Counted from the first letter of the stretch, positions 1 through 6,840 are shown. The stretch is 7,231 nt of DNA from an uncultured Lachnospiraceae bacterium (GCA_905200565.1 CAJKKX010000115.1:1-7231), one strand, 5' to 3'. The notes: generated by a model not told the origin, from the letters alone. Translations and numbers: made by a program.

Positions 1-843
1 AATGCCCGAATCCGGTACGCCTGCCGCATAATCGACCTCCACGTTATCACGCCTTGCCAGCATCTTTCCGCAGTTATAACGCATCTCTTCCACATTTATG
101 CCCTCATAGGTAGAGGTCGGATATCCATAATATACCCACAGAAAAGAACAGATTTTCATTTCTTCTCCCGCAGGACTGACCGTCTCCACACTCTCCGGCG
201 TTATGTATACGATCTCTCCGGGGCCCAGCTCCTTATAATTCGTATAGCCCAGATTGATGTACGCAAAGCTTTCGAAGGAAGCACAGTAAGCGTCTTTTTT
301 CTGTCCGATGACAAGAGGCGTTCTGCCCAGCCTGTCCCTGGCCGCATAGATTCCGTCCTTTGTCATGACCAGCATTGTGATAGAACCTTTTACTCTTTCC
401 TGCACATAGCGAATCCCTTCCACAATACTTTCTTTTTTACAGATCATAGACGCCACCAGTTCTGTAGCATTAATTTTCCCGCTGCTCATCTCCTGAAAGT
501 GCGTAGAGCCATTCATGACCTCTTTTAACAATTCGTCTTCGTTGTCCAGTCTTCCTACCGTCGTGATCGCATAACTGCCCAGATGCGACTGAATCAGAAG
601 CGGCTGCGGCTCACTGTCCGAAATACAGCCAATTCCCAGATTCCCCTCCATCTCTTCCACGTCCCGCTCAAACTTTGTACGAAATGGAGAATTTTCGATA
701 TTATGGATCGCCCGGTTAAATCCCGACTCTCCATGTACTGCCATTCCGCCTCTTCGCGTACCAAGATGCGAATGGTAATCCACTCCAAAAAACAAATCCA
801 TCACACAGTTCTGCTTTGATGCAACGCCAAATATTCCGCCCAT
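1..843 (-). CDS. Amidophosphoribosyltransferase (PurF) homologue with a degenerate glutaminase site, 3' end outside window
   Basis: Only the first 281 residues are in the window; the frame is open to base 1. The protein follows the class II glutamine amidotransferase domain of PurF: MGGIFG at 1-6, HLGTRRGGMAV at 26-36, a GRLDN segment at 98-101 and onward, ARDRLGRTPL at 168-177 (compare ARDPxGxRPL), ELGPGEIVYI at 205-214, the WVYYGYP segment near 236, and VPDSG at 276-280, where the phosphoribosyltransferase half of PurF begins. Normal PurF makes phosphoribosylamine from PRPP and glutamine, the first step of purine synthesis. Here the catalytic Cys that should follow the initiator Met (or a short propeptide) is Gly2. 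The positions aligning with E. coli PurF Arg73, Asn101 and Asp127 appear to be Ser75, Val97 and Ala126. Glutamine hydrolysis is therefore unlikely; ammonia use or another role is inferred. The start is fixed by AAGGAG 7 bases upstream. The PRPP-binding loop is not visible, so transferase activity cannot be judged. Confidence 0.85.
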   Translation of the reverse strand, partial: MGGIFGVASKQNCVMDLFFGVDYHSHLGTRRGGMAVHGESGFNRAIHNIENSPFRTKFERDVEEMEGNLGIGCISDSEPQPLLIQSHLGSYAITTVGRLDNEDELLKEVMNGSTHFQEMSSGKINATELVASMICKKESIVEGIRYVQERVKGSITMLVMTKDGIYAARDRLGRTPLVIGQKKDAYCASFESFAYINLGYTNYKELGPGEIVYITPESVETVSPAGEEMKICSFLWVYYGYPTSTYEGINVEEMRYNCGKMLARRDNVEVDYAAGVPDSGI

Positions 844-850
844 AACTGCA

Positions 851-856
851 CTCCTT
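851..856 (-). promoter_or_regulatory. Ribosome binding site of the PurF-like gene, fixes its start
   Basis: The minus strand reads AAGGAG with 7 bases to the ATG at 843-841. This matters because the frame stays open upstream with no ATG, so an N-terminal extension could be imagined. The strong site puts the start at MGGIFG, with no propeptide and no cysteine next to the Gly-Ile-Phe-Gly motif. Confidence 0.85.
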
Positions 857-918
857 TCGTGTAAGCATATATTGTTAAAAACAGTAATGGCTCCAAAAAA
901 ATTGCCAAATTCGTTCTT

Positions 919-948
919 AGTATACCACCGTCCGGCAAGAAATCTCAA
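919..948 (-). promoter_or_regulatory. Predicted sigma-A promoter of the PurF-like gene
   Basis: The minus strand carries a -35 TTGAGA (948-943), an 18-base spacer and a -10 TATACT (924-919). Transcription would start near 912, giving a leader of about 70 bases before the ATG at 843. The -35 lies only about 20 bases beyond the parC stop codon. I see no purine riboswitch core or convincing PurR box in the 125-base gap. Confidence 0.6.
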
Positions 949-968
949 GCCCCTTCCACAATTTTCTC

Positions 969-3215
969 TTATATCCTGATTTTTGTTCCTTTCGTATCTC
1001 TCTTTCCGGTGCGAAGCCGTCTCAAATCCACTTCTTTTTCCTTATACTCAATCAGCGGATTTTCCATCGTTTCCAGCCCATATACTTCTTCCAGCTTATC
1101 CTCTTCACCAAGCCGGATTCCCCGGACGCCCACAGCTCCTTTTTTCTTCCAGGGAACTTCCTCTGCTTTAAATCGCAGAAAATATCCCTGATGCGTTCGC
1201 AGAACAAGCTGTTCCGCCGTTTCCATGCACCAAACGGAAATGACTGCGTCGCCTTCCTGTAGCTTCGTCGCCGCAATCGTACGCTTCGCCACATCAAATT
1301 CGTCTCCCTGCACTTTCTTTAGCATTCCCTGTGCCGTAGCAAACAAAAGGTCAGACGCCTTGATCTTCTGAAGGCACCCTGCAAATATAATTCTCTCCTG
1401 TGCGCTGTCGTAATTACACAGATTGTCCACCGGCGTCCCTTTTTCCCTGAATTTTCCGTAAGGAACATCTGACATTCGGACGGTGTGCATTTTTCCGGTA
1501 TCTGTAAAAAGACAAATCCTGTCGGTATTCATGCAGGTGATCCTGTATTTATTCTCAGAATCGGCCGCTTCCCTGTTCCTCTCATATACGGATGTATCCA
1601 CAGATTTCGCATAACCAAAACGGTCCATCAAAAATACGACTTCTGCTTCTTCTGGCTTTTTCTCCTCATAAACAGCCGCGGCCGCATTTTCAATGGAAGT
1701 CTTTCTTGGCACGGCATACTCTTTTTTTACTGCGTCAAGCTCTTTGATAATGACCTTTGCCATTGAGCGGTAATGATTCAGGATGTCCTCATAACGCTCA
1801 ATATTTTTCAGAGTCGTTTCATGCTCCTTCATCAGGGCTTCGATTTCCAGCCCGATCAGCTTATACAGCCGCATCTCCAGAATCGCCGTCGCCTGCGCCT
1901 CTGTAAAACGCAGGCTGGCAGCCGCCTTTTCGGAGGTTTTGGATTTAAACTGAATCCCTTCTGTCACTCCGTTTACCAGGCATTCCTTCACCTGCTTCTG
2001 ACTCTTGCTCCCCCGGAGGATTTCAATAATCAGGTCAATCACATCGCAGGCTTTGATCAGTCCTTCCTGAATCTCGCTCTTCGCTTTTTCTTTTTCCAAA
2101 AGCGTCCGGTATTTTCTGGTGGCCAGCTCAAACTGGAAATCAATGTGGTGCTCCAGAACACTTCGAAGCCCCATCGTCTCCGGCCTTCCGTCGCAGACCG
2201 CCAGCATATTCACGCTGAAGGTGTCCTCCAGCCGCGTTTTCTTATATAAAAGATTAATCAGATTCTTTGTATCCGCATTTTTTTTCAGTTCGAGAACAAT
2301 ACGGATTCCCTCTTTCGAAGACTGATTCGAAATATCCACGATGTCCGTAGTCTTTTTCGTTTCTACCAAAGACGCCACGTCGTTTAAAAATTTCCCGATA
2401 TTCGCTCCCAGCATGGTATACGGAATCTCGGTAATCACGATACGTTCCCTGCCGCCCTTGACCGGTTCGACTTTCACTCTTCCTCGAATCCTGATCTTCC
2501 CGGTTCCTGTTTTATAAATCTGCGGCAGTTCGTCTTTATTGACTACAATTCCCCCGGTCGGAAAATCCGGCCCCTGAATATACTCCAGCAGCTCCTCATC
2601 CGTGATCTTACTGTTTTTAATCATGGCCTTGACCGCATCGACCACTTCTCCCAGATTATGGGGCGGCGTACTCGTCACCATACCTACGGCGATTCCCTCT
2701 GAACCATTGACAAGAAAATTTGGAATCCGCACCGGAAGTACTTCAGGCTCCTTCTCCGTCTCATCGAAATTCGGTACGAAATCTACCACATTTTTATCCA
2801 GATCGCCCAAAAAGCTTTCCTGCGTAATCTTCTGAAGCCTGGCCTCTGTATATCGCATGGCTGCCGCGCCGTCTCCCTCGATGGAACCGAAATTTCCATG
2901 TCCATCCACCAGCGGAAGTCCTTTTTTAAAATCCTGCGCCATGACTACCAGCGCTTCATAGATGGAACTGTCGCCGTGCGGATGATATTTACCCATCGTA
3001 TCGCCCACGATACGCGCGCACTTCCGATATGGCCTGTCATAGCGTATCCCCAGTTCGTGCATATCGTAAAGAGTACGGCGCTGTACAGGTTTCAGCCCGT
3101 CCCTGATGTCAGGCAGCGCACGGGAAATGATAACGCTCATGGCATAGTCAATATACGACTTCTGCATCACATCTGAGTACTCCGTGCGAATAATATTCTG
3201 TTCTAAATTTTCCAT
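969..3215 (-). CDS. parC: Type IIA DNA topoisomerase subunit A (topoisomerase IV ParC / GyrA-like)
   Basis: This 748-residue protein is the DNA breakage-reunion subunit that pairs with the product of the gene just upstream to pass one duplex through another with ATP. The winged-helix/tower core occupies about 1-500. It includes ALPDIRDGLKPVQRR (33-47), the quinolone-region GKYHPHGDSSIYEAL (75-89), and AAMRYTEARL (118-127) with the DNA-linking Tyr122 next to Arg121. Ser83 and Glu87 are the usual quinolone-sensitive states. A beta-pinwheel C-terminal domain spans about 525-725 with four recognisable blade repeats near 526-540, 565-580, 622-635 and 668-682, then a basic tail. GyrA usually has six blades and a QRRGGKG-type GyrA box; no such box is visible. 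That supports a ParC-like, non-wrapping role, although the core resembles GyrA too. The gene begins 30 bases after the parE stop with GGAGG five bases before the ATG, so the two are cotranscribed. The stop is TAA at 971-969; no terminator follows. Confidence 0.93.
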   Translation of the reverse strand: MENLEQNIIRTEYSDVMQKSYIDYAMSVIISRALPDIRDGLKPVQRRTLYDMHELGIRYDRPYRKCARIVGDTMGKYHPHGDSSIYEALVVMAQDFKKGLPLVDGHGNFGSIEGDGAAAMRYTEARLQKITQESFLGDLDKNVVDFVPNFDETEKEPEVLPVRIPNFLVNGSEGIAVGMVTSTPPHNLGEVVDAVKAMIKNSKITDEELLEYIQGPDFPTGGIVVNKDELPQIYKTGTGKIRIRGRVKVEPVKGGRERIVITEIPYTMLGANIGKFLNDVASLVETKKTTDIVDISNQSSKEGIRIVLELKKNADTKNLINLLYKKTRLEDTFSVNMLAVCDGRPETMGLRSVLEHHIDFQFELATRKYRTLLEKEKAKSEIQEGLIKACDVIDLIIEILRGSKSQKQVKECLVNGVTEGIQFKSKTSEKAAASLRFTEAQATAILEMRLYKLIGLEIEALMKEHETTLKNIERYEDILNHYRSMAKVIIKELDAVKKEYAVPRKTSIENAAAAVYEEKKPEEAEVVFLMDRFGYAKSVDTSVYERNREAADSENKYRITCMNTDRICLFTDTGKMHTVRMSDVPYGKFREKGTPVDNLCNYDSAQERIIFAGCLQKIKASDLLFATAQGMLKKVQGDEFDVAKRTIAATKLQEGDAVISVWCMETAEQLVLRTHQGYFLRFKAEEVPWKKKGAVGVRGIRLGEEDKLEEVYGLETMENPLIEYKEKEVDLRRLRTGKRDTKGTKIRI

Positions 3216-3245
3216 ATTTTCCTCCAGCTCTCTATTTCAGGCAGG

Positions 3246-5168
3246 CTATACATCAAGCGCCGCATCCTGCGCATGTTCATAAATAAACGCTTTTCTCGGC
3301 GGAACCTCCGTACCCATCAACATTTCCGTCACGTCAGACGCCATTCGCGCATCTTCGATCTCTACCCGTTTCATCATCCTTGTTTCCGGATTCAGGGTCG
3401 TTTCCCAAAGCTGGTCGGCGTCCATCTCCCCAAGCCCTTTGTATCTTTGCAGGGTAAAAGGCCCTTTATGCGTTTTCCGATACCGCTCCAGCGCCTTATC
3501 GTCATAGAGATATTCCTCCGCTCCTTTTGACGGCATCGCTTTATATAAAGGCGGCATAGCGATATAGACATGTCCCTCATAAATCAAATCCGGCATAAAA
3601 CGGTAAAACAGGGTCAGAAGGAGCGTACTGATATGCGCGCCATCCACATCGGCGTCCGCCATAATAATAATCTTATCATATTTCAGCTTCGTAATATCAA
3701 AATCATTTCCATAGCCTTCCGAAAACCCACAGCCAAAAGCATTGATCATCGTCTTGATTTCTGCATTTGCCAGAACTTTGTCGATACTCGCCTTTTCCAC
3801 ATTCAGAATCTTTCCCCGGATAGGCAGAATGGCCTGGAAATTCCGGTTTCTGGCCGTCTTTGCAGAGCCTCCGGCAGAATCTCCCTCTACGATAAATATC
3901 TCGCATTTGGAAGCGTCCCGGCTTTCACAGTTTGCCAGCTTTCCATTGGAATCAAAGGAATATTTCTGCTTCGTCAGCATATTTGTCTTTGCCTTCTCTT
4001 CCGATTTTCTGATTTTTGCCGCCTTTTCCGCACAGGCAAGGACATTTTTCAAAGTCTCAAGGTTCCGGTCGAAATACAGGACAATCTCCTCGCCTGTTAC
4101 CTTTCCAGTGGCTTTCGCCGCATCCTGGTTATCCAGCTTTGTCTTTGTCTGTCCTTCAAATCTCGGCGCCGGATGCTTGATGGAAACGACCGCTGTCAGT
4201 CCGTTTCGTATATCTGCGCCTGTGAAATTTGCATCTTTCTCTTTTAAAATTCCAAGCTCTCTCGCATAGCTGTTCATGACCGTAGTAAACATGGTCTTAA
4301 ATCCCGTCAGATGCGTGCCTCCCTCCGCATTATAGATATTATTGCAGAATCCCAGCACATTCTCGTGAAACTCATTCACATACTGGAACGCACATTCTAC
4401 GGTAATTCCATCCGACTCCCCTTGATAATACACCGGCTCATGAATCGTCTCTTTCTTTTTATTCAAATCCCTGACATAACCAATGATGCCCTCCGGCTCA
4501 TGAAATTCCATATGTTCTGTCTGTGCTTCCCGCTTATCCTCAAAAACGATCGTCAGCTTCGGATTCAGATATGCCGTTTCATGAAGCCTGCTTTTTACCT
4601 CTGCCGCTGCAAAGACTGTCTTTTCAAAAATTTCCGGATCTGGCAGGAAATTAATCCAGGTTCCGGTCTTTTTTGTCTTTCCAATCACGGGAAGAAGCCC
4701 GTTCTCCAGTTCAATCGTCGGAATGCCGCGCTCATAGCGGTCGTGGTGAATGGCTCCCTCCCGGCTTATCTTAATCTCCAGATAAGTCGAAAGCGCATTC
4801 ACCACGGAAGAACCGACGCCATGCAGACCCCCGCTGGTTTTATACACGTTATTATCAAATTTTCCACCGGCATGCAGCGTTGTAAATACAAGCCGTTCCG
4901 CCGACATCCCCTTTTCGTGCATCCCCACCGGAATCCCACGCCCGTTGTCGTTCACGGTAGCCGAGCCATCTTTCTCCAATGTCACTTCTATCCGGTCACA
5001 GTATCCCGCCAGATGCTCGTCCACCGCATTATCTACGATTTCATAGATCAGATGATTCAATCCTTTGCGTGATACGCTTCCTATATACATACCGGGTCTT
5101 TTTCTGACCGCCTCAAGCCCCTCAAGCACTGAGATACTGCTGGCATCGTATGTGGTATTCTTCGCCAT
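3246..5168 (-). CDS. parE: Type IIA DNA topoisomerase subunit B, ATPase (topoisomerase IV ParE / GyrB-like)
   Basis: This 640-residue protein is the ATP-driven subunit of the heterotetramer formed with the A subunit encoded 30 bases downstream. The GHKL ATPase domain is at about 1-215: RPGMYIG (24-30), EIVDN (43-47) with Glu43 as catalytic base and Asn47 for magnesium, NDNGRGIP (73-80) with Asp74 contacting adenine, and the lid GGLHGVG (113-119). The transducer domain carries the QTKTKL loop (340-345) with Lys342. The TOPRIM domain has VEGDSAGG (427-434) with Glu428, PIRGK (449-453) and MADADVDGAH (503-512) with Asp505, Asp507 and Asp509. RYKGLGEM (575-582) precedes the C-terminal tail. The length is normal for a ParE or Gram-positive GyrB without insertion. 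The region after the second ATP motif (MSAERLVFTTLHAGGKF, 88-104) and ARNRN at 439-443 (usually GRDR-like) differ from typical GyrB and ParE, so this is a distinct clostridial subgroup. GAGAGG lies nine bases before the ATG. GyrB versus ParE is not fully settled by sequence alone. Confidence 0.93.
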   Translation of the reverse strand: MAKNTTYDASSISVLEGLEAVRKRPGMYIGSVSRKGLNHLIYEIVDNAVDEHLAGYCDRIEVTLEKDGSATVNDNGRGIPVGMHEKGMSAERLVFTTLHAGGKFDNNVYKTSGGLHGVGSSVVNALSTYLEIKISREGAIHHDRYERGIPTIELENGLLPVIGKTKKTGTWINFLPDPEIFEKTVFAAAEVKSRLHETAYLNPKLTIVFEDKREAQTEHMEFHEPEGIIGYVRDLNKKKETIHEPVYYQGESDGITVECAFQYVNEFHENVLGFCNNIYNAEGGTHLTGFKTMFTTVMNSYARELGILKEKDANFTGADIRNGLTAVVSIKHPAPRFEGQTKTKLDNQDAAKATGKVTGEEIVLYFDRNLETLKNVLACAEKAAKIRKSEEKAKTNMLTKQKYSFDSNGKLANCESRDASKCEIFIVEGDSAGGSAKTARNRNFQAILPIRGKILNVEKASIDKVLANAEIKTMINAFGCGFSEGYGNDFDITKLKYDKIIIMADADVDGAHISTLLLTLFYRFMPDLIYEGHVYIAMPPLYKAMPSKGAEEYLYDDKALERYRKTHKGPFTLQRYKGLGEMDADQLWETTLNPETRMMKRVEIEDARMASDVTEMLMGTEVPPRKAFIYEHAQDAALDV

Positions 5169-5219
5169 TTTTTCATTCCTCTCTTCACATTCGAACTAAC
5201 ATTCTATTCACTAACGGCT

Positions 5220-5249
5220 ATTATAACAACAATCCACCAAAAAATGCAA
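5220..5249 (-). promoter_or_regulatory. Predicted sigma-A promoter of the parE-parC operon (extended -10)
   Basis: The minus strand has -35 TTGCAT (5249-5244), an 18-base spacer and a perfect -10 TATAAT (5225-5220) preceded by TG one base away, giving an extended -10. The start would be near 5213, leaving a leader of about 44 bases with the GAGAGG ribosome site. It is the only strong promoter between the tRNA terminator and parE. Confidence 0.75.
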
Positions 5250-5250
5250 G

Positions 5251-5286
5251 AAAAAATCAGGAAAGCTTTTACTTTTCTGATTTTTT
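5251..5286. terminator. Bidirectional-looking hairpin terminator between tRNA-Glu and parE
   Basis: Arms 5251-5265 and 5272-5286 pair over 15 positions around a 6-base loop, with an A6 run on one side and T6 on the other, so either strand can make a T-tailed hairpin. The one imperfect pair (5261 with 5276) is G.U in plus-strand RNA but A/C in minus-strand RNA. The stem is slightly better for transcripts running antisense out of parE. On the minus strand it acts as a second barrier after the tRNA terminator, ending one base before the parE -35. Confidence 0.6.
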
Positions 5287-5304
5287 CATCCATTCCTCAA
5301 AATT

Positions 5305-5350
5305 TTAAAAATAAAAAGGCTGAAAACATCTTCCTCCAGATATTTTCAGC
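5305..5350 (-). terminator. Rho-independent terminator of tRNA-Glu
   Basis: On the minus strand a 13-position stem (5350-5338 with 5331-5319) closes a 6-base loop and is followed by C, five Ts, A and five Ts. The one non-Watson-Crick pair (5342/5327) is U.G in minus-strand RNA but C/A on the plus strand. There is no T run on the plus side, so the direction is clear. It begins about 20 bases after the tRNA 3' end. Confidence 0.85.
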
Positions 5351-5369
5351 AACCTTAATATTTCACAAA

Positions 5370-5441
5370 CAGTTCGTAGGGGAATCGAACCCCTGTTTCC
5401 GCCGTGAGAGGGCGGCGTCTTAACCGCTTGACCAACGAACC
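5370..5441 (-). tRNA. tRNA-Glu, anticodon CUC
   Basis: The minus strand folds into a 72-base cloverleaf. The acceptor arm GGTTCGT pairs with ACGAACT (5377-5371), with a G.U pair at 1-72. The anticodon stem CCGCC/GGCGG (5415-5411, 5403-5399) encloses the loop CTCTCAC with anticodon CTC at 5408-5406. The T arm AGGGG/CCCCT has the loop TTCGATT. The discriminator is G at 5370, and CCA is not encoded. The body closely matches bacterial tRNA-Glu, and the anticodon reads GAG codons. A promoter and terminator of its own flank it, so it is a single-tRNA unit. Confidence 0.95.
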
Positions 5442-5460
5442 ATGTCGAACCGACTTCGTT

Positions 5461-5489
5461 ATGATACTATACTTTTTTCAAAAAATCAA
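5461..5489 (-). promoter_or_regulatory. Predicted promoter of tRNA-Glu
   Basis: The minus strand has -35 TTGATT (5489-5484), a 17-base spacer and -10 TATCAT (5466-5461). Initiation near 5454 would leave about 13 bases before the mature tRNA 5' end at 5441, to be removed by RNase P. A/T tracts repeat through and upstream of the promoter. Confidence 0.7.
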
Positions 5490-5520
5490 GTACTTTTTTC
5501 AAATTCTTTTACTTTTCATG
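5470..5520. repeat. Short direct repeats (A/T tracts) at the tRNA-Glu promoter
   Basis: The 13-base plus-strand unit TACTTTTTTCAAA occurs exactly at 5470-5482 and 5491-5503, 21 bases apart, and a partial third copy (TACTTTTCAT) begins at 5510. On the minus strand these are A6 tracts about two helical turns apart. The first lies in the promoter spacer and the second just upstream of the -35, where UP elements sit. Confidence 0.6.
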
Positions 5521-5530
5521 CTCATACCAT

Positions 5531-5571
5531 AAAAAGCAATCCCGGATGATTCCGCTGCCGGGACTGCTTTT
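5531..5571 (-). terminator. Rho-independent terminator of the malic enzyme gene
   Basis: Arms 5571-5558 and 5545-5532 form a 14-position stem with a GC-rich top (CCGGGA with TCCCGG) and a 12-base loop. The minus-strand product ends in a T run (5535-5531). The single imperfect position (5564/5539) is G.U in minus-strand RNA and A/C on the plus strand, confirming direction. It follows the malic enzyme stop by about 25 bases. Confidence 0.88.
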
Positions 5572-5596
5572 CTATGTTTCCAGGATAGGAACATCG

Positions 5597-6769
5597 TTAG
5601 ATTCTGGCTACGCCGCTCTCGATTGCCGCTTTCTTTGTCGCCTCTGCCACGGCATCCTTCACTCTGCTGTCAAATGCTGCCGGAAGGATATAATCCGGGT
5701 TCAGTTCCTCATCACTTACCAGCCCTGCAATCGCATAAGCTGCCGCCACCTTCATCTTATCATTAATATCCGATGCACGCACGTCCAGCGCTCCACGGAA
5801 AATTCCAGGAAAACAAAGCACGTTGTTTACCTGATTCGGGAAATCAGAACGTCCCGTAGATACGACTGCCGCGCCCGCCGCCTTGGCGTCATCTGGGAAA
5901 ATTTCCGGCGTCGGATTTGCACAGGCAAAGATAATCGGGTCTTTCGCCATCGTGCGCACCATATCCTGTGTCAAAGTTCCCGGCGCAGATACGCCGATGA
6001 AAATGTCCGCACCTTTGATAACTTCTGCCAGGGTTCCTTTTTCGTGGTTGAAATTCGTGATCTTCGCCATCTCTTCCTTGATCGGGTTCAGTCCTTCGCG
6101 TCCTTCGTAAATTGCTCCCTTGCGGTCCGTCATGATCACATTTTTCAGTCCCATGGACATCAGCAGGCGGATGATCGCAATGCCGGCTGCTCCTGCGCCG
6201 GAAGTGACAATTTTCACATCCTCAAGCTTCTTTCCCACAACCTTCAGCGCATTGATGATTCCTGCAAGCGTGATAACTGCCGTTCCATGCTGGTCGTCAT
6301 GGAAAATAGGAATATCACAGCATTCTTTTAACTTCTTCTCGATTTCAAAACATCTCGGAGCAGAAATATCTTCCAGATTTACTCCACCAAAGCTTCCTGC
6401 CAGAAGCGCAACGGTCTTTACAATCTCATCTACATCTTTGCTGCGAACACATAACGGAATGGCGTCCACGTCACCGAACTCTTTGAAAAGTACACATTTT
6501 CCTTCCATTACCGGCATACCAGCCTCCGGTCCAATGTCACCCAGTCCAAGTACTGCCGTTCCATCTGTCACAACAGCTACCGTATTCCAACGGCGCGTCA
6601 GATCGTAGCTCTTATTTACATCTTTCTGAATCTCCAGGCAAGGCTCAGCAACGCCCGGCGTATATGCAAGGCTCAAAGCTTCCTTTGAATTTACTGCCGC
6701 ACGAGATTTTACCTCCAGCTTTCCTCTCAGGTCATAGTGCATTTTTAATGATTCTTTTGCGTAATCCAT
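5597..6769 (-). CDS. NAD(P)-dependent malic enzyme (oxaloacetate-decarboxylating), short form
   Basis: This 390-residue cytosolic enzyme oxidatively decarboxylates malate to pyruvate and CO2, reducing NAD+ or NADP+, and links C4 acids to pyruvate. The N-terminal malic domain (about 10-160) carries SLAYTPGVA (33-41) with catalytic Tyr36, TDGTAVLGLGDIGP (68-81), and EGKCVLFKEF (89-98) with catalytic Lys91. The metal site is formed by the NLEDI segment (131-135, Glu133/Asp134) and FHDDQHGTA (157-164, Asp158/Asp159). The Rossmann domain has GAGAAG (191-196), and MTDRKG (213-218) ends the second strand. Asp215 there does not by itself settle NAD versus NADP. ACANPTPEIFPDD (282-294) is the conserved late motif. 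The length fits the 380-410 residue bacterial class without the phosphotransacetylase-like extension of MaeB. AAAGGGGA lies about seven bases before the ATG. It has its own predicted promoter and terminator, so it is monocistronic. No key residue is missing. Confidence 0.95.
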   Translation of the reverse strand: MDYAKESLKMHYDLRGKLEVKSRAAVNSKEALSLAYTPGVAEPCLEIQKDVNKSYDLTRRWNTVAVVTDGTAVLGLGDIGPEAGMPVMEGKCVLFKEFGDVDAIPLCVRSKDVDEIVKTVALLAGSFGGVNLEDISAPRCFEIEKKLKECCDIPIFHDDQHGTAVITLAGIINALKVVGKKLEDVKIVTSGAGAAGIAIIRLLMSMGLKNVIMTDRKGAIYEGREGLNPIKEEMAKITNFNHEKGTLAEVIKGADIFIGVSAPGTLTQDMVRTMAKDPIIFACANPTPEIFPDDAKAAGAAVVSTGRSDFPNQVNNVLCFPGIFRGALDVRASDINDKMKVAAAYAIAGLVSDEELNPDYILPAAFDSRVKDAVAEATKKAAIESGVARI

Positions 6770-6840
6770 CTGAATTCCCCTTTCCGCTAAAAAGATATTC
6801 TTTTCTATTTTTCATTGTTCTATGTCATTGCACGTCTCCT

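Noticed and set aside
583..819. Small open frames on both strands inside the PurF-like gene
   Set aside because: The minus-strand one is out of frame with the well-supported PurF-like protein and the plus-strand one is antisense; neither has a ribosome site of note.
844..918. Possible purine riboswitch or PurR box in the PurF-like leader
   Set aside because: No conserved purine aptamer core or paired stems are visible, and the CGAA-containing stretch is a weak, single match to a PurBox.
844..948. N-terminal extension of the PurF-like protein that might supply a propeptide and cysteine
   Set aside because: The frame is open upstream, but the only possible start there (TTG at 948-946) overlaps the predicted -35. 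The extension's cysteine is not next to a Gly-Ile/Val-Phe-Gly motif, and the AAGGAG site points to the ATG at 843.
1773..5072. Long plus-strand open frames opposite parC and parE (for example 1773-2249, 3570-4247, 4311-5072)
   Set aside because: They lie antisense to well-conserved topoisomerase genes, have no recognisable domains or good ribosome sites, and are explained by codon use of the minus-strand genes.
5546..6608. Plus-strand frames of 261 and 162 codons opposite the malic enzyme gene
   Set aside because: They are shadows of the conserved minus-strand gene. The 261-codon frame starts inside the malic enzyme terminator hairpin and its product has no recognisable motif.
6790..6804. 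15-base palindrome AAAAGA-TAT-TCTTTT in the malic enzyme leader, considered as an operator or hairpin
   Set aside because: Six mostly A/T pairs with a 3-base loop are easily produced by chance in an AT-rich leader, and it matches no operator I know.
6823..6840. Mini-ORF (AGGAG, then ATG-ACA-TAG) on the minus strand ahead of the malic enzyme
   Set aside because: The predicted transcription start lies within or after the AGGAG, so the site is probably not in the mRNA, and a two-codon frame carries no signal.
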